From: Pedobacter endophyticus
Lineage (GTDB): Bacteria > Bacteroidota > Bacteroidia > Sphingobacteriales > Sphingobacteriaceae
Direction: 5' to 3'
DNA length: 64,000 nucleotides
Assembly (NCBI RefSeq): GCF_015679185.1
Contig: NZ_CP064939.1
Span: forward strand, 744,001 to 808,000
Shown here: piece by piece, positions 1-7,764 of the stretch
How positions within the stretch are numbered: position 1 is the first letter of the stretch
Layout of the letters: each line of letters begins with the position of its first letter
The notes under the pieces: model-generated
The model's database searches: none
What the model was told of the DNA's origin: nothing
The model's input: only the letters and a program-made list of their open reading frames with translations
Position numbers and translations under genes: made by a program

Positions 1-325
1 CAAAGATTTCTCGGCTGCGCTCGAAATGACGGTTTTGAATTGTTTTTAAAAAACTCAATGGTAACTTCCCGAGAAGTCGGGACAAGTGGTCGAAAGGACT
101 TGTATAAGTGCTTAAAAAGGCGTTTTGGAAAACTCAACATGAGAAATACAAATCGGATTGAGCTTTTTAAAACAGCCTTACGTTACTGGCCTTACAAACC
201 GAAATTAATCGGTTTGAAGAACTTAACAACCCCAAAAAAAATAAGGGCTTTAATTTTTTGTTTTAGCACCAGCACCTTCTTATTTTAACGAATACAAATT
301 TAAATCAATATAAATACCTTTAAAA
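1..325. other. gene-free left edge with a small inverted repeat
   Basis: I see no convincing gene here. The first 30 bases carry a dispersed-repeat phrase (GGCTGCGCTCGAAATGACG) of the kind that recurs in intergenic spaces of this window. A short inverted repeat, TCCCGA-GAAG-TCGGGA, lies at 67-82. The only long open frame (40-288) has an atypical, lysine-rich, low-information translation and is probably chance. Confidence 0.6.
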
Positions 326-1180
326 ATGAAATTAATACGATTTGGCGAGCCGGGATTTGAAAAACCGGGTGTAATTATAGATGAGAAATATTTTGATGTT
401 TCGGCATTGGTAAACGATTACGACGAGGCATTTTTTGGCGGCGATGGACTTGAAAAACTAAAAAAGGACATCGAATCGGCCACTTTAACCGAAGTAGACA
501 AAGGCGTTCGCTTAGGTCCTGCCTTGGCTCGTCCATCTAAAATTATCTGCGTGGGGTTAAACTACAAAGATCATGCTGCCGAAACCAATGCGCCGATTCC
601 GGCCGAACCCATTTTGTTTTTTAAGGCTACTTCGGCCATCGTTGGTCCTAATGATGATCTTATTATCCCAAAAAACAGTAAAAAAACCGATTGGGAAGTT
701 GAATTGGCCATTGTAATCGGTAAAAAAGCGAGCTACGTTAGCCAAGAAAACGCCTTGGATCATATTGCCGGCTATGTTTTGCATAACGATTATAGCGAAC
801 GCGAATTTCAGATTGAGCGAAACGGACAATGGGTAAAGGGCAAAAGCTGCGATACATTTGCACCCATCGGGCCATTTATTGCCACGCAAGATGAAATTGC
901 CGATGTACATAACCTTCGCCTTTGGTTAACCGTAAACGGAGAAACCTTGCAAGATGGAAATACATCGAACTTGATCTTTAATGTGCCTTTTATGATTTCG
1001 TACATCAGCCAGTTTATGACGCTTTTACCGGGCGATGTTATTACAACAGGAACTCCTGCTGGTGTAGGCTTAGGCCAAAAACCCGAACCTTGGTATTTAA
1101 AAGCTGGCGATGTGGTGGAGTTGGGAATTGACGGATTGGGCAGCAGCAAACAAACGGTTAAGGCCTATCAAGAAAACTAA
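326..1180 (+). CDS. FAH-family hydrolase (probable 2,4-diketo-3-deoxy-L-fuconate/rhamnonate hydrolase)
   Basis: This 284-residue protein belongs to the fumarylacetoacetate hydrolase (FAH) superfamily. Seen in the sequence are the N-terminal small domain, the core signature VGLNYKDHAAETN (about residues 77-89), the metal-binding acidic stretch EVELAIVIGKKA (about 134-145) and the closing TTGTPAGVG loop (about 240). Family members cleave or dehydrate beta-diketo sugar acids in a Mg/Mn-dependent manner. The next genes are a mutarotase, a lactonase-type amidohydrolase and an FMN L-lactate dehydrogenase. This favours hydrolysis of 2,4-diketo-3-deoxy-L-fuconate or -rhamnonate to pyruvate plus L-lactate. 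It is the first gene of the run, and the mutarotase starts one base after its stop. Fucose versus rhamnose as the substrate is not decided by the sequence. Confidence 0.85.
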   Translation: MKLIRFGEPGFEKPGVIIDEKYFDVSALVNDYDEAFFGGDGLEKLKKDIESATLTEVDKGVRLGPALARPSKIICVGLNYKDHAAETNAPIPAEPILFFKATSAIVGPNDDLIIPKNSKKTDWEVELAIVIGKKASYVSQENALDHIAGYVLHNDYSEREFQIERNGQWVKGKSCDTFAPIGPFIATQDEIADVHNLRLWLTVNGETLQDGNTSNLIFNVPFMISYISQFMTLLPGDVITTGTPAGVGLGQKPEPWYLKAGDVVELGIDGLGSSKQTVKAYQEN

Positions 1181-1181
1181 T

Positions 1182-1511
1182 ATGAAAAGATACTGCTTTA
1201 CACTCGATTTGATCGATGATGACGAACTTATTGCTGCGTACAAGCAGTATCATCAAGCGGTTTGGCCTGAGATTTTAGACAGCATTACCTCCGCTGGCAT
1301 TACCGATATGGAGATATACCTCAGTGGAAACCGCCTCTTTATGATTATGGACACGAACGAGGCTTTCTCTTTTGACGAAAAAGCGAAGGCCGATTTGAAA
1401 AATACTAAAGTGCAGGAATGGGAAACTTTGATGTGGAAATACCAGCAAGCGCTTCCCGGTGCAAAAGCGGGCGAAAAATGGAGAATGATGGATAAAATCT
1501 TTAAACTTTAA
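1182..1511 (+). CDS. L-rhamnose/L-fucose mutarotase family protein
   Basis: This small protein (109 residues from the ATG at 1182) matches the L-rhamnose mutarotase (DUF718) family, which interconverts alpha and beta anomers of 6-deoxyhexoses in the cytoplasm. Family-like features are the start MKRYCFTLDL, the YHQAVWPEI segment (about residues 23-31) and the ending EKWRMMDKIFKL. An in-frame ATG at 1110 would add 24 residues but lies inside the preceding hydrolase gene, so I take 1182. That start follows the upstream stop by one base, which indicates translational coupling. The location inside a deoxy-sugar acid pathway supports a role in feeding the correct anomer to a sugar dehydrogenase, which is not in this window. 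Confidence 0.85.
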   Translation: MKRYCFTLDLIDDDELIAAYKQYHQAVWPEILDSITSAGITDMEIYLSGNRLFMIMDTNEAFSFDEKAKADLKNTKVQEWETLMWKYQQALPGAKAGEKWRMMDKIFKL

Positions 1512-1514
1512 TTT

Positions 1515-2336
1515 ATGATTGACACGCACGTACACTTCTGGAATTTTGATCCCGTTAGAGATAGTTGGATTACCGATGACATGAAAGTTATCCGAAAAGA
1601 TTTTTCGCCCAAAAACCTGATGCGAATTTACGGTGAGCTTAAAATTTCGGGATGTATTGCCGTGCAGGCCAGTCAGACAGAAGCAGAGAACGAATTTCTG
1701 CTCTCCTTAGCTAATCACAACGATATTATTAAGGGAATTGTAGGATGGATTGATCTGAAAAACCCGAATTTGATTGAGCGATTATACTATTGGAACAACT
1801 TTAAGAAAATTAAGGGCTGGCGACATGTGCTTCAGGCCGAAAGCGCTGAGTTTATTCTCGATCCCAAATTTATCGATGGTATTAAACAGCTGAAAAATTA
1901 CGGTTACACATACGATTTGCTATGTTACCACAATCAATTGGAAAGCATCATTAAAATGGTCGATCAAATTCCCGAGCAGCCTTTTGTGTTAGATCATTGC
2001 GGCAAACCTGATGTAAAATCGCAGGATTTAAGCGCTTGGGCCGAGAATATTAAAATACTTGCTCAAAATCCACGTGTGTACTGCAAAATCTCTGGCCTGT
2101 TGGCAGAAGCTGACTGGAAAAACTGGAAAGAGGTAGAAATTTTTAATTGCTTCGATGTTATTTTCGAAAACTTCGGTCCAAACCGTGTTATGTACGGAAG
2201 CGATTGGCCTGTAATGCTAATTAGCAGACCGTATTTAGATTGGTTTAACTTGGTAAGCAAATATGTTGAGCGATTTACCGAGCAGGAAAGGAAACTAATT
2301 TTTAACGCAAATGCCAAAGCTTTTTACAAGGTGTAG
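1515..2336 (+). CDS. amidohydrolase family protein (probable L-fuconolactonase/rhamnonolactonase)
   Basis: This 273-residue TIM-barrel amidohydrolase is of the COG3618 type. The metal-binding N-terminus IDTHVHFW (residues 2-9) is followed by the typical segments GWRHVLQ (about 96), FVLDHCGKP (about 157) and GSDWPV (about 233). Related enzymes open 1,4- or 1,5-lactones of 6-deoxy sugar acids. Between a mutarotase and an FMN lactate dehydrogenase, lactone hydrolysis in fucose or rhamnose oxidation is the most economical reading. It starts three bases after the mutarotase stop and is surely cotranscribed. Related amidohydrolases also act on 2-pyrone dicarboxylate, so the substrate is inferred from context, not from the sequence alone. 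Confidence 0.82.
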   Translation: MIDTHVHFWNFDPVRDSWITDDMKVIRKDFSPKNLMRIYGELKISGCIAVQASQTEAENEFLLSLANHNDIIKGIVGWIDLKNPNLIERLYYWNNFKKIKGWRHVLQAESAEFILDPKFIDGIKQLKNYGYTYDLLCYHNQLESIIKMVDQIPEQPFVLDHCGKPDVKSQDLSAWAENIKILAQNPRVYCKISGLLAEADWKNWKEVEIFNCFDVIFENFGPNRVMYGSDWPVMLISRPYLDWFNLVSKYVERFTEQERKLIFNANAKAFYKV

Positions 2337-2406
2337 CCTGTTCAAATAGCAGATAGTGCAGGATGGAAAGCTGAATACAAAATACTAGTTTTCGCCTTTC
2401 AAACAG

Positions 2407-3603
2407 ATGTCTGAGTTAGATAACCAAATAAATATGAGTAAAAAGATTACATTTCCTTACCATTCACAATACCCTTCCGTTGCCGATTTAAGAAAAAAGG
2501 CAAAAACGAGAATTCCCAAATTTGCTTTTGATTATTTGGAAGGCGGCTGTAATGAAGGCCTCAACTTAGCCCGAAATGAGAACGATTTCGACGATATCTA
2601 CTTAAAACCAAATTATTTACGCGTTGGCGGAGATATTGATATGTCTGTCGAACTATTTGGTCGTAAATATAGCGCCCCATTTGGAATATCGCCCATCGGT
2701 TTACAAGGATTGATGTGGCCCAACGCACCAGAAATTTTGGCCAAAGCGGCTGCTAAACACGATATTCCGTATACTTTAAGCACCGTATCAACCAGCAGCA
2801 TTGAGCGGATTGCAGAAGTTTCAGACGGAAAAGCGTGGTTTCAATTGTACCACCCAACGGAAAATAGTTTAAGGGACGACATTTTGAATAGATTGAAGGC
2901 TGTTGAATGTCCTGTTTTGGTTGTTCTGGTCGATGTTCCCGCATTTGGCCTTCGCTACAAGGAAATTAAGAGCGGATTATCTATTCCGCCCAAAATGTCG
3001 ATAAACAACATCTTGCAGGCCTTTGCTCGTCCTTTATGGGGAATTAAGACCTTGCAACATGGCATTCCATCGTTTGCTACGCTAAAACCTTACATGGAAA
3101 AAGGCATGGACATGTCGCAACTCGGGCAGTTTATGAACAAAACTTTTACCGGAAAGGTTGATATTGAAAAAGTGTCGGCCATACGCGATCTGTGGAAAGG
3201 TCCATTGGTGCTTAAAGGTATTGCCACCGACGAAGACATGCAGGCGGCTATCCAAATTGGCGTAGATGGTGTGATTGTTTCAAACCACGGAGGAAGACAA
3301 ATCGATGCTGGCGAATCATCAATAAACTCACTAATTAAACTAGCCAACAACCCGTTGTATAAGTCAAAGCTTAAAATAATGCTCGATGGTGGCATCCGCT
3401 CAGGTGTAGATTTGGCGAGAGCGCACGCCGTCGGGTCGGAGTTTAATTTTATGGGTCGCCCGTTTATGTACGGTGTTGGCGCCCTGGGCGATCAGGGAGG
3501 AGAACATACGATCAACATGTTCAAAACCCACCTCTACCAAATTATGCAACAATTAACCATCGAAAAAATTACTCAATTTCCTGATCGGCTATTAACGCCT
3601 TAA
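2407..3603 (+). CDS. lldD: FMN-dependent alpha-hydroxy-acid dehydrogenase (L-lactate dehydrogenase type)
   Basis: This FMN-dependent alpha-hydroxy-acid oxidase/dehydrogenase has about 398 residues. The flavin-barrel signatures are visible: APFGISPIGLQGL (about residues 90-102), WFQLYHP, the active-site segment SNHGGRQ with catalytic His and Arg (about 291-297), and the phosphate loop DGGIRSG (about 326-332) followed by FMGRPFMYG. The family oxidises L-lactate to pyruvate, usually passing electrons to quinone. Its place after the diketo-acid hydrolase makes sense because that reaction releases L-lactate. An in-frame ATG at 2434 (giving MSKKITFP) is an equally good start. The 70-base gap before it is short enough for the same operon. 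Confidence 0.88.
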   Translation: MSELDNQINMSKKITFPYHSQYPSVADLRKKAKTRIPKFAFDYLEGGCNEGLNLARNENDFDDIYLKPNYLRVGGDIDMSVELFGRKYSAPFGISPIGLQGLMWPNAPEILAKAAAKHDIPYTLSTVSTSSIERIAEVSDGKAWFQLYHPTENSLRDDILNRLKAVECPVLVVLVDVPAFGLRYKEIKSGLSIPPKMSINNILQAFARPLWGIKTLQHGIPSFATLKPYMEKGMDMSQLGQFMNKTFTGKVDIEKVSAIRDLWKGPLVLKGIATDEDMQAAIQIGVDGVIVSNHGGRQIDAGESSINSLIKLANNPLYKSKLKIMLDGGIRSGVDLARAHAVGSEFNFMGRPFMYGVGALGDQGGEHTINMFKTHLYQIMQQLTIEKITQFPDRLLTP

Positions 3604-3637
3604 ATGAGGGCTTAAAGAAATACTAAGTCGAAAACGA

Positions 3638-3672
3638 AGGTCAAGTTTTAAAAAACTTGACCTCTTTCTTTT
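3638..3672 (+). terminator. rho-independent terminator after the sugar-acid cluster
   Basis: A ten-pair stem AGGTCAAGTT / AACTTGACCT with a six-base loop (TTAAAA) is followed by a T-rich tail (CTTTCTTTT). It closes the four-gene run ending at 3603. The stem core resembles the terminators at 31091 and 46114. Confidence 0.75.
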
Positions 3673-3834
3673 AAAACTATTCTAAAATATCAAGCAATCG
3701 ACCATCAAAAATCCATCTTTCGTCCAAAGCTCACACAAATAAATTAGCGTTGTTATAACGATTATAGATTTAATTCTTTTAATATTGGGCTGTTTTTGAC
3801 GTGTTTAAAAAAATCATATCTATTTTCGCATTCG

Positions 3835-4506
3835 ATGCAAAACTTCAACTTTAAACCAAAGGCATTTCTGTTCGATTTGAACGGGACCATGATTAACGAC
3901 ATGGAATACCACACGCTGGCCTGGCAATTTGTAATGAACGAAAGCTTAGGCGAAAATCTCGATTACGAAACGGTAAAGAGAGAGATGTATGGAAAAAATC
4001 ACGAGGTTTTGGAACGCGTTTTCGGTAGAGGTCGGTTCAATACGGAGCAGATGGACAGGTTGTCGATCGAAAAAGAAAGACGTTATCAGCAAAGCTATTT
4101 ACCGCATTTAGCCCTTTTAGATGGCTTGTCAGCATTTTTAGCAAAAGCAAAAACACATGGAATTTTAATGGCCATAGCTTCTGCGGCCATTCCCTTCAAC
4201 ATCGATTTCGTTGTCGATGGATTAAAGATTCGCGATTACTTAGCGGCGATTGTGAGTGCCGACGACGTGCAACATAGCAAACCCGATCCAGAAACTTTTC
4301 TAAAGGCGGCCGATGCGCTTCATGTTTCGCCAAATGACTGTTTGGTATTTGAAGACGCCCCGAAAGGTGTAGAATCGGCCTTAAATGCGGGCATGAAATG
4401 TATCGTACTTTGCACAACGCATTCTGCCGCCGAATTTGAAGGGTATCCGAACATTTTAGGCTACATTGTGAATTATAACGATCAAAAATTAAACTCTTTA
4501 TTTTAG
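3835..4506 (+). CDS. HAD family hydrolase, beta-phosphoglucomutase-like
   Basis: This 223-residue HAD-superfamily phosphohydrolase (subfamily IA) starts at the ATG at 3835; an upstream TTG at 3796 is possible. Motif I is FDLNGTM with the nucleophile at about Asp14. The cap region follows, then motif II (IASAA), a lysine before SKPDPETF, and the acidic motif FEDAPKGVESALNAGM typical of beta-PGM-like sugar phosphatases. Motif I is DLNGT, not the usual DxDGT, so the residue two after the nucleophile, normally the acid/base Asp, is Asn. Activity may be altered. It ends two bases before the Nudix-type regulator and is likely cotranscribed with it. The substrate is unknown; a small sugar phosphate is plausible. 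Confidence 0.85.
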   Translation: MQNFNFKPKAFLFDLNGTMINDMEYHTLAWQFVMNESLGENLDYETVKREMYGKNHEVLERVFGRGRFNTEQMDRLSIEKERRYQQSYLPHLALLDGLSAFLAKAKTHGILMAIASAAIPFNIDFVVDGLKIRDYLAAIVSADDVQHSKPDPETFLKAADALHVSPNDCLVFEDAPKGVESALNAGMKCIVLCTTHSAAEFEGYPNILGYIVNYNDQKLNSLF

Positions 4507-4508
4507 AA

Positions 4509-5207
4509 ATGGCTAAATACTTAAACCAGAAACCTGTTCTTGTTGCGGTAGATTGTATCATCTTTGGTTACGATGGCGAAGACCTAAAGTTACTGATTAT
4601 TAAAAGAGCCATAGAACCGGTAAAAGATCAATGGAGCTTAATGGGCGGGTTTATCGGCGAGCAGGAAGACCTTGACGGGGCCGCTAAACGCATCTTGTTG
4701 GAGCTAACTGGTTTGCACGATGTTTATCTTGAACAACTCCATGCCTATGGCCGCCCCGACCGCGACCCAATTGAACGTACGGTTTCAGTGGTTTATTTTG
4801 CGCTGATCGATATCAACAAATACAGCAAGCAAATCAACGATCAGTTTCATGCGGAATGGTTTAAACTGAAGGAGGTGCCGGCGTTGATATTCGACCACAA
4901 TGAAATGGTTAAGGCCGCAATGGACAAAATTCGTTACCAGGCGGCTTTACACCCCATATTGTTCGAGCTGCTGCCAAAAAAGTTTACTATTCCCCAACTT
5001 CAGGCTTTGTACGAACAGGTGTATGACGCCCCCGTTGATAACCGCAACTTTATCAGGAAAATTACCGCAAGTGGACTATTAATTAAACAAACCGAAAAAG
5101 ACAAATCAAGCTCGCGACGCGGTGCCTTTTATTTTAAGCTCGACAAGAACAAACACAAGGCCCAATTTCAGTCGTTTTTAAATTTTATACCGAAGTCGAA
5201 TAAATAA
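4509..5207 (+). CDS. Nudix-domain transcriptional regulator (NrtR/AraR-like)
   Basis: This 232-residue protein has an N-terminal Nudix fold and a C-terminal winged helix (about residues 150-220, with NRNFIRKITASGLL and the basic KDKSSSRRGAFYFKL). The Nudix box (residues 47-69) keeps the first Gly and Glu but reads RILLEL where an active enzyme has REUxEE. Pyrophosphatase activity is therefore probably lost, as in the NrtR group of regulators. In Bacteroidota such proteins control sugar or NAD metabolism by binding a nucleotide-like or sugar ligand. Its neighbours, a HAD sugar-phosphatase-like gene and the deoxy-sugar cluster, suggest sugar-responsive control. The target operators were not identified. 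Confidence 0.82.
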   Translation: MAKYLNQKPVLVAVDCIIFGYDGEDLKLLIIKRAIEPVKDQWSLMGGFIGEQEDLDGAAKRILLELTGLHDVYLEQLHAYGRPDRDPIERTVSVVYFALIDINKYSKQINDQFHAEWFKLKEVPALIFDHNEMVKAAMDKIRYQAALHPILFELLPKKFTIPQLQALYEQVYDAPVDNRNFIRKITASGLLIKQTEKDKSSSRRGAFYFKLDKNKHKAQFQSFLNFIPKSNK

Positions 5208-5318
5208 TTTTAAAAAAAAATCATTTTTTTTTTCGAACCTACAAAATTATAAATCAACCACTTGTTAAATATTTTTTTTCAGCTTGTAGAAAGCACTGCA
5301 AACAAATGGCAAAAATAT

Positions 5319-5348
5319 TTGCACGATTAATTTTTATCCCTATATTTG
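5319..5348 (+). promoter_or_regulatory. Bacteroidota-type promoter of tRNA-Lys
   Basis: TTG at 5319-5321 and TATATTTG at 5341-5348 are separated by 19 bases. This matches the Bacteroidota sigma factor consensus (TTG at -33, TAnnTTTG at -7). The tRNA begins 25 bases further on. Confidence 0.75.
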
Positions 5349-5372
5349 CACCTCCTTAAACAACAAGGAAAT

Positions 5373-5445
5373 GATTCCGTAGCTCAGCTGGTAGAGCATT
5401 ACACTTTTAATGTAGTGGTCCTGGGTTCGAATCCCAGCGGGATCA
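5373..5445 (+). tRNA. tRNA-Lys (anticodon TTT)
   Basis: A complete 73-base cloverleaf can be folded by eye. The acceptor stem GATTCCG/CGGGATC has one T-G pair and discriminator A. The D arm is GCTC..GAGC, the anticodon stem TTACA/TGTAG with loop CTTTTAA (anticodon TTT), and the T arm CTGGG-TTCGAAT-CCCAG. The bases after the discriminator are CA, so the full CCA is not encoded. It stands alone, with its own promoter upstream and a hairpin terminator immediately after. Confidence 0.96.
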
Positions 5446-5449
5446 CAGA

Positions 5450-5477
5450 AAGCTTCACAGAAATGTGAGGCTTTTTT
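5450..5477 (+). terminator. terminator of tRNA-Lys
   Basis: The stem AAGCTTCAC / GTGAGGCTT (one G-T pair, six-base loop) runs into a six-T tract, directly after the tRNA. Confidence 0.85.
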
Positions 5478-5943
5478 GTTTTTTAATCCCAACGCCGCAC
5501 ACCCTAAATCCCCCCCCAAAAACCTACCGAAGTACCCGATCTTTTACATTAATCAGCAATAAAAACGCTAATTCAGGGCAGAATTTCGTAAATTGCGAAG
5601 ACAGATTTGCAAGGCTTCTGCCCACATTTCAACCATCATCACCTACATAAAATGCCTCCAGAAATCGTTCCAATTATCATCATTAGTTCTGTTGCAACAC
5701 TCGTACGGTCGACCTTTAGCTTTGGCGAGTGATTACGCTATTCGGAATAAAAAGCTGAAAGAGCAAAAAAAATACTACACCGCATTTTACCCACTGTGCC
5801 TGACTTGTAAATCCTTACAAAGCTGTAGTATTAAAGGGCTATTGTTCGCCGTCGTTATTGTCTATAATTTCGCTCATAACCTGTAAATAAATATCACTAT
5901 TTACCTACTGGGTTAACAGAATTTAAAATTTGGACTATCGATC
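5478..5943. other. gene-poor spacer before the sulfur-carrier operon
   Basis: I find no recognisable gene in these 466 bases. Open frames at 5465-5650 and 5593-5886 translate to sequences rich in Ser, Leu, Tyr and Cys with no family resemblance and no good start context. No clear TAnnTTTG box was found close to the start at 5944, so the operon promoter is unresolved. Confidence 0.5.
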
Positions 5944-7368
5944 ATGAATAAAATTAACCATGAAGAAATCGCTTCAATTTATGATCTAGTATGGCAATTA
6001 TCACCAAAATATAAAGATCCGCTTACTTACAACACGCTTACAGACTTAACAGATCAACTTATTGCCGCTTACAAGGAAAATGGCAGATTAGATGAGAATC
6101 CTTTCGCTACCACAGCCGACAGAACATTAAGTCTGCCCCAGGACGAAATGAAGTCCCTTCTTGACGGTCAGGTTTGCTTAGTAACCGGAGGGCTTGGCTG
6201 CGTAGGCAGCAACCTGGTAAATAAGCTACTCACGTTCGGCGCAAAACGAATTGTTATCATTGATAAAACAAAAATATCCGAAAATCCATTCTCCGATGAA
6301 AGCGTAACAATCATCAATTGCGACATTGTTGATCGAGATCACCTGATCGAATGTTTTAAACAACATCAGCCCGGCCTGGTGTTTCATACTGCAGCGCAGC
6401 GCAACCCCGGTTACGCCGAAGATCATGCGTTTGAAACCATTAACGACAACGTAATTGGCACCTTAAATGTTGTTCAGGCGTGCGAGTTAAGCGGTTCTGT
6501 AAAACATTGCGTTTTCTCATCTACAGGTAAGGCAAGCAGATATTTTACCAGCGAGGTTTATGCGGCAAGCAAAAAAATATGTGAATTTATTTTCGACCAT
6601 TATGCAAAAAGGAGCGAAATCCTGTATTCAATGGTACGGTTTACGCATATCCTCGATAATAGCCTAATGCACACCGAGCTAAAAAACAATGAAGAAGTTG
6701 ATCATGTGGCCATTCATAGCCCCGGCAAATATGTAACCGCTCAAAATGTTAACGAGGCGGTTCACCTCATGTTAAACGCGGTTATTTGCGCTAAGCCGAA
6801 AAAATCAGCTTTTCTCATTGTCAGAAATCTCGAGTGGCCGGTAGAAAGCCTCGAAGTGGCCCTCTATTATATACAAAAACGAGGCAAAACCATACCGGTA
6901 ATATTTAGGGGAAATCCGCCCGGATATAAAGAAAAATTCTTTCGCGGGCAATTAGACTGGTCTCAACCGCACGATCTAAACCTCTTGATCAATGTTTACG
7001 AAAACAATGAGCGTAGTATCAGCGGTACAGAAGATATCATTACATCGTCTATTTTACCCATTGCGGATGACATTCTAACCGCCGATCTGGCTAAATTATC
7101 GTCCCTTCAAAATAACGCTGACGCAAAAGCCTGGCTTACTTCAACGCTGTACCGTTGTGTAGCGTCGTCGCTCGAGAAGGCCGATGAAACTGATACATTG
7201 AAGATTTTAAAGTGGGGCCTTGATGAGAATTACCTCTCTCACGAGCAGTGCGAAGTAGAAAGCTTTAAAGAGATTATTCAGATACTGACCGACAGCATAC
7301 AAACGGTTACACTAAAAGAAGAGGCACAAAATTTAAAGGCAAATTTCGAGCATGCACATATCTATTGA
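5944..7368 (+). CDS. CapD-like extended SDR / sugar-nucleotide dehydratase-epimerase-type protein
   Basis: This 474-residue protein has a Rossmann SDR domain at about residues 70-330, preceded by about 65 residues and followed by about 140 residues I cannot assign. Visible features are VCLVTGGLGCVGS with the GxxGxxG NAD(P) loop (82-88), the acidic CDIVD (126-130), VFHTAAQR (146-153), the serine segment FSSTGKAS (191-198) and the catalytic YAASK (206-210). The SST.KA..YxxxK pattern is closest to CapD/FlaA1-type UDP-sugar 4,6-dehydratases/epimerases. It begins the operon and overlaps the JAMM peptidase gene by 17 bases, which indicates coupled translation. It is probably the tailoring enzyme of the pathway served by the sulfur carrier. 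The actual substrate is unknown. Confidence 0.75.
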   Translation: MNKINHEEIASIYDLVWQLSPKYKDPLTYNTLTDLTDQLIAAYKENGRLDENPFATTADRTLSLPQDEMKSLLDGQVCLVTGGLGCVGSNLVNKLLTFGAKRIVIIDKTKISENPFSDESVTIINCDIVDRDHLIECFKQHQPGLVFHTAAQRNPGYAEDHAFETINDNVIGTLNVVQACELSGSVKHCVFSSTGKASRYFTSEVYAASKKICEFIFDHYAKRSEILYSMVRFTHILDNSLMHTELKNNEEVDHVAIHSPGKYVTAQNVNEAVHLMLNAVICAKPKKSAFLIVRNLEWPVESLEVALYYIQKRGKTIPVIFRGNPPGYKEKFFRGQLDWSQPHDLNLLINVYENNERSISGTEDIITSSILPIADDILTADLAKLSSLQNNADAKAWLTSTLYRCVASSLEKADETDTLKILKWGLDENYLSHEQCEVESFKEIIQILTDSIQTVTLKEEAQNLKANFEHAHIY

Positions 7369-7762
7369 TGAAGAAGCGCTCTCAACCATACAAATTAGCG
7401 CTAAAAACAGTTTTCCAAATGAATGTTGCGGGTTCTTGTTCGGCAACGAATCGAATATCGCCTTTGCAACAGAAGTAATCAATACGAGCGAAAAAAGAAA
7501 AACAGTATCTTTTCAAATCAGCGCAACCGATTATATAGCCGCAGAGCAACTGGCCCTGGAGAAAGATGCGAAACTGCTTGGTGTGTATCACTCCCACCCT
7601 AACGAGCCAGCAATGCCTTCCGTTGAAGACCACGAAGCTGCCTTTCCCAATTTCCTGTACCTTATACTATCACTATCAAAAACTAAAATTAATGAACTCA
7701 AAGGTTGGAAACTCAATCACGAAAATGCCTTTGAAGAACAACTTATAAAAACAATAAATTAA
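7352..7762 (+). CDS. JAMM/MPN-family metallopeptidase (Mov34-type)
   Basis: This 136-residue JAMM zinc peptidase has all motif residues in place: Glu24 in NECCG, then His80 and His82 of YHSHPN, Ser90 and Asp93 (HxHx7SxxD). The domain fills the whole protein. Prokaryotic JAMM enzymes beside ThiS/MoaD-like carriers remove residues or adducts from the carrier C-terminus; Mec+ of mycobacteria and QbsD of thioquinolobactin synthesis are the known cases. The adjacent carrier ends in four residues after Gly-Gly, which is the bond this enzyme would be expected to cut. The start at 7352 lies inside the upstream gene; the carrier gene follows two bases after its stop. Cleavage of a carrier-linked product remains an alternative. 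Confidence 0.9.
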   Translation: MHISIDEEALSTIQISAKNSFPNECCGFLFGNESNIAFATEVINTSEKRKTVSFQISATDYIAAEQLALEKDAKLLGVYHSHPNEPAMPSVEDHEAAFPNFLYLILSLSKTKINELKGWKLNHENAFEEQLIKTIN

Positions 7763-7764
7763 CC

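Noticed and set aside
40..288. 82-codon frame at the left edge
   Set aside because: Low-information Lys/Arg-rich translation, starts inside repeat DNA, no family resemblance.
5593..5886. 97-codon frame before the sulfur-carrier operon
   Set aside because: No motif, odd composition and no promoter box; too weak to call a gene.
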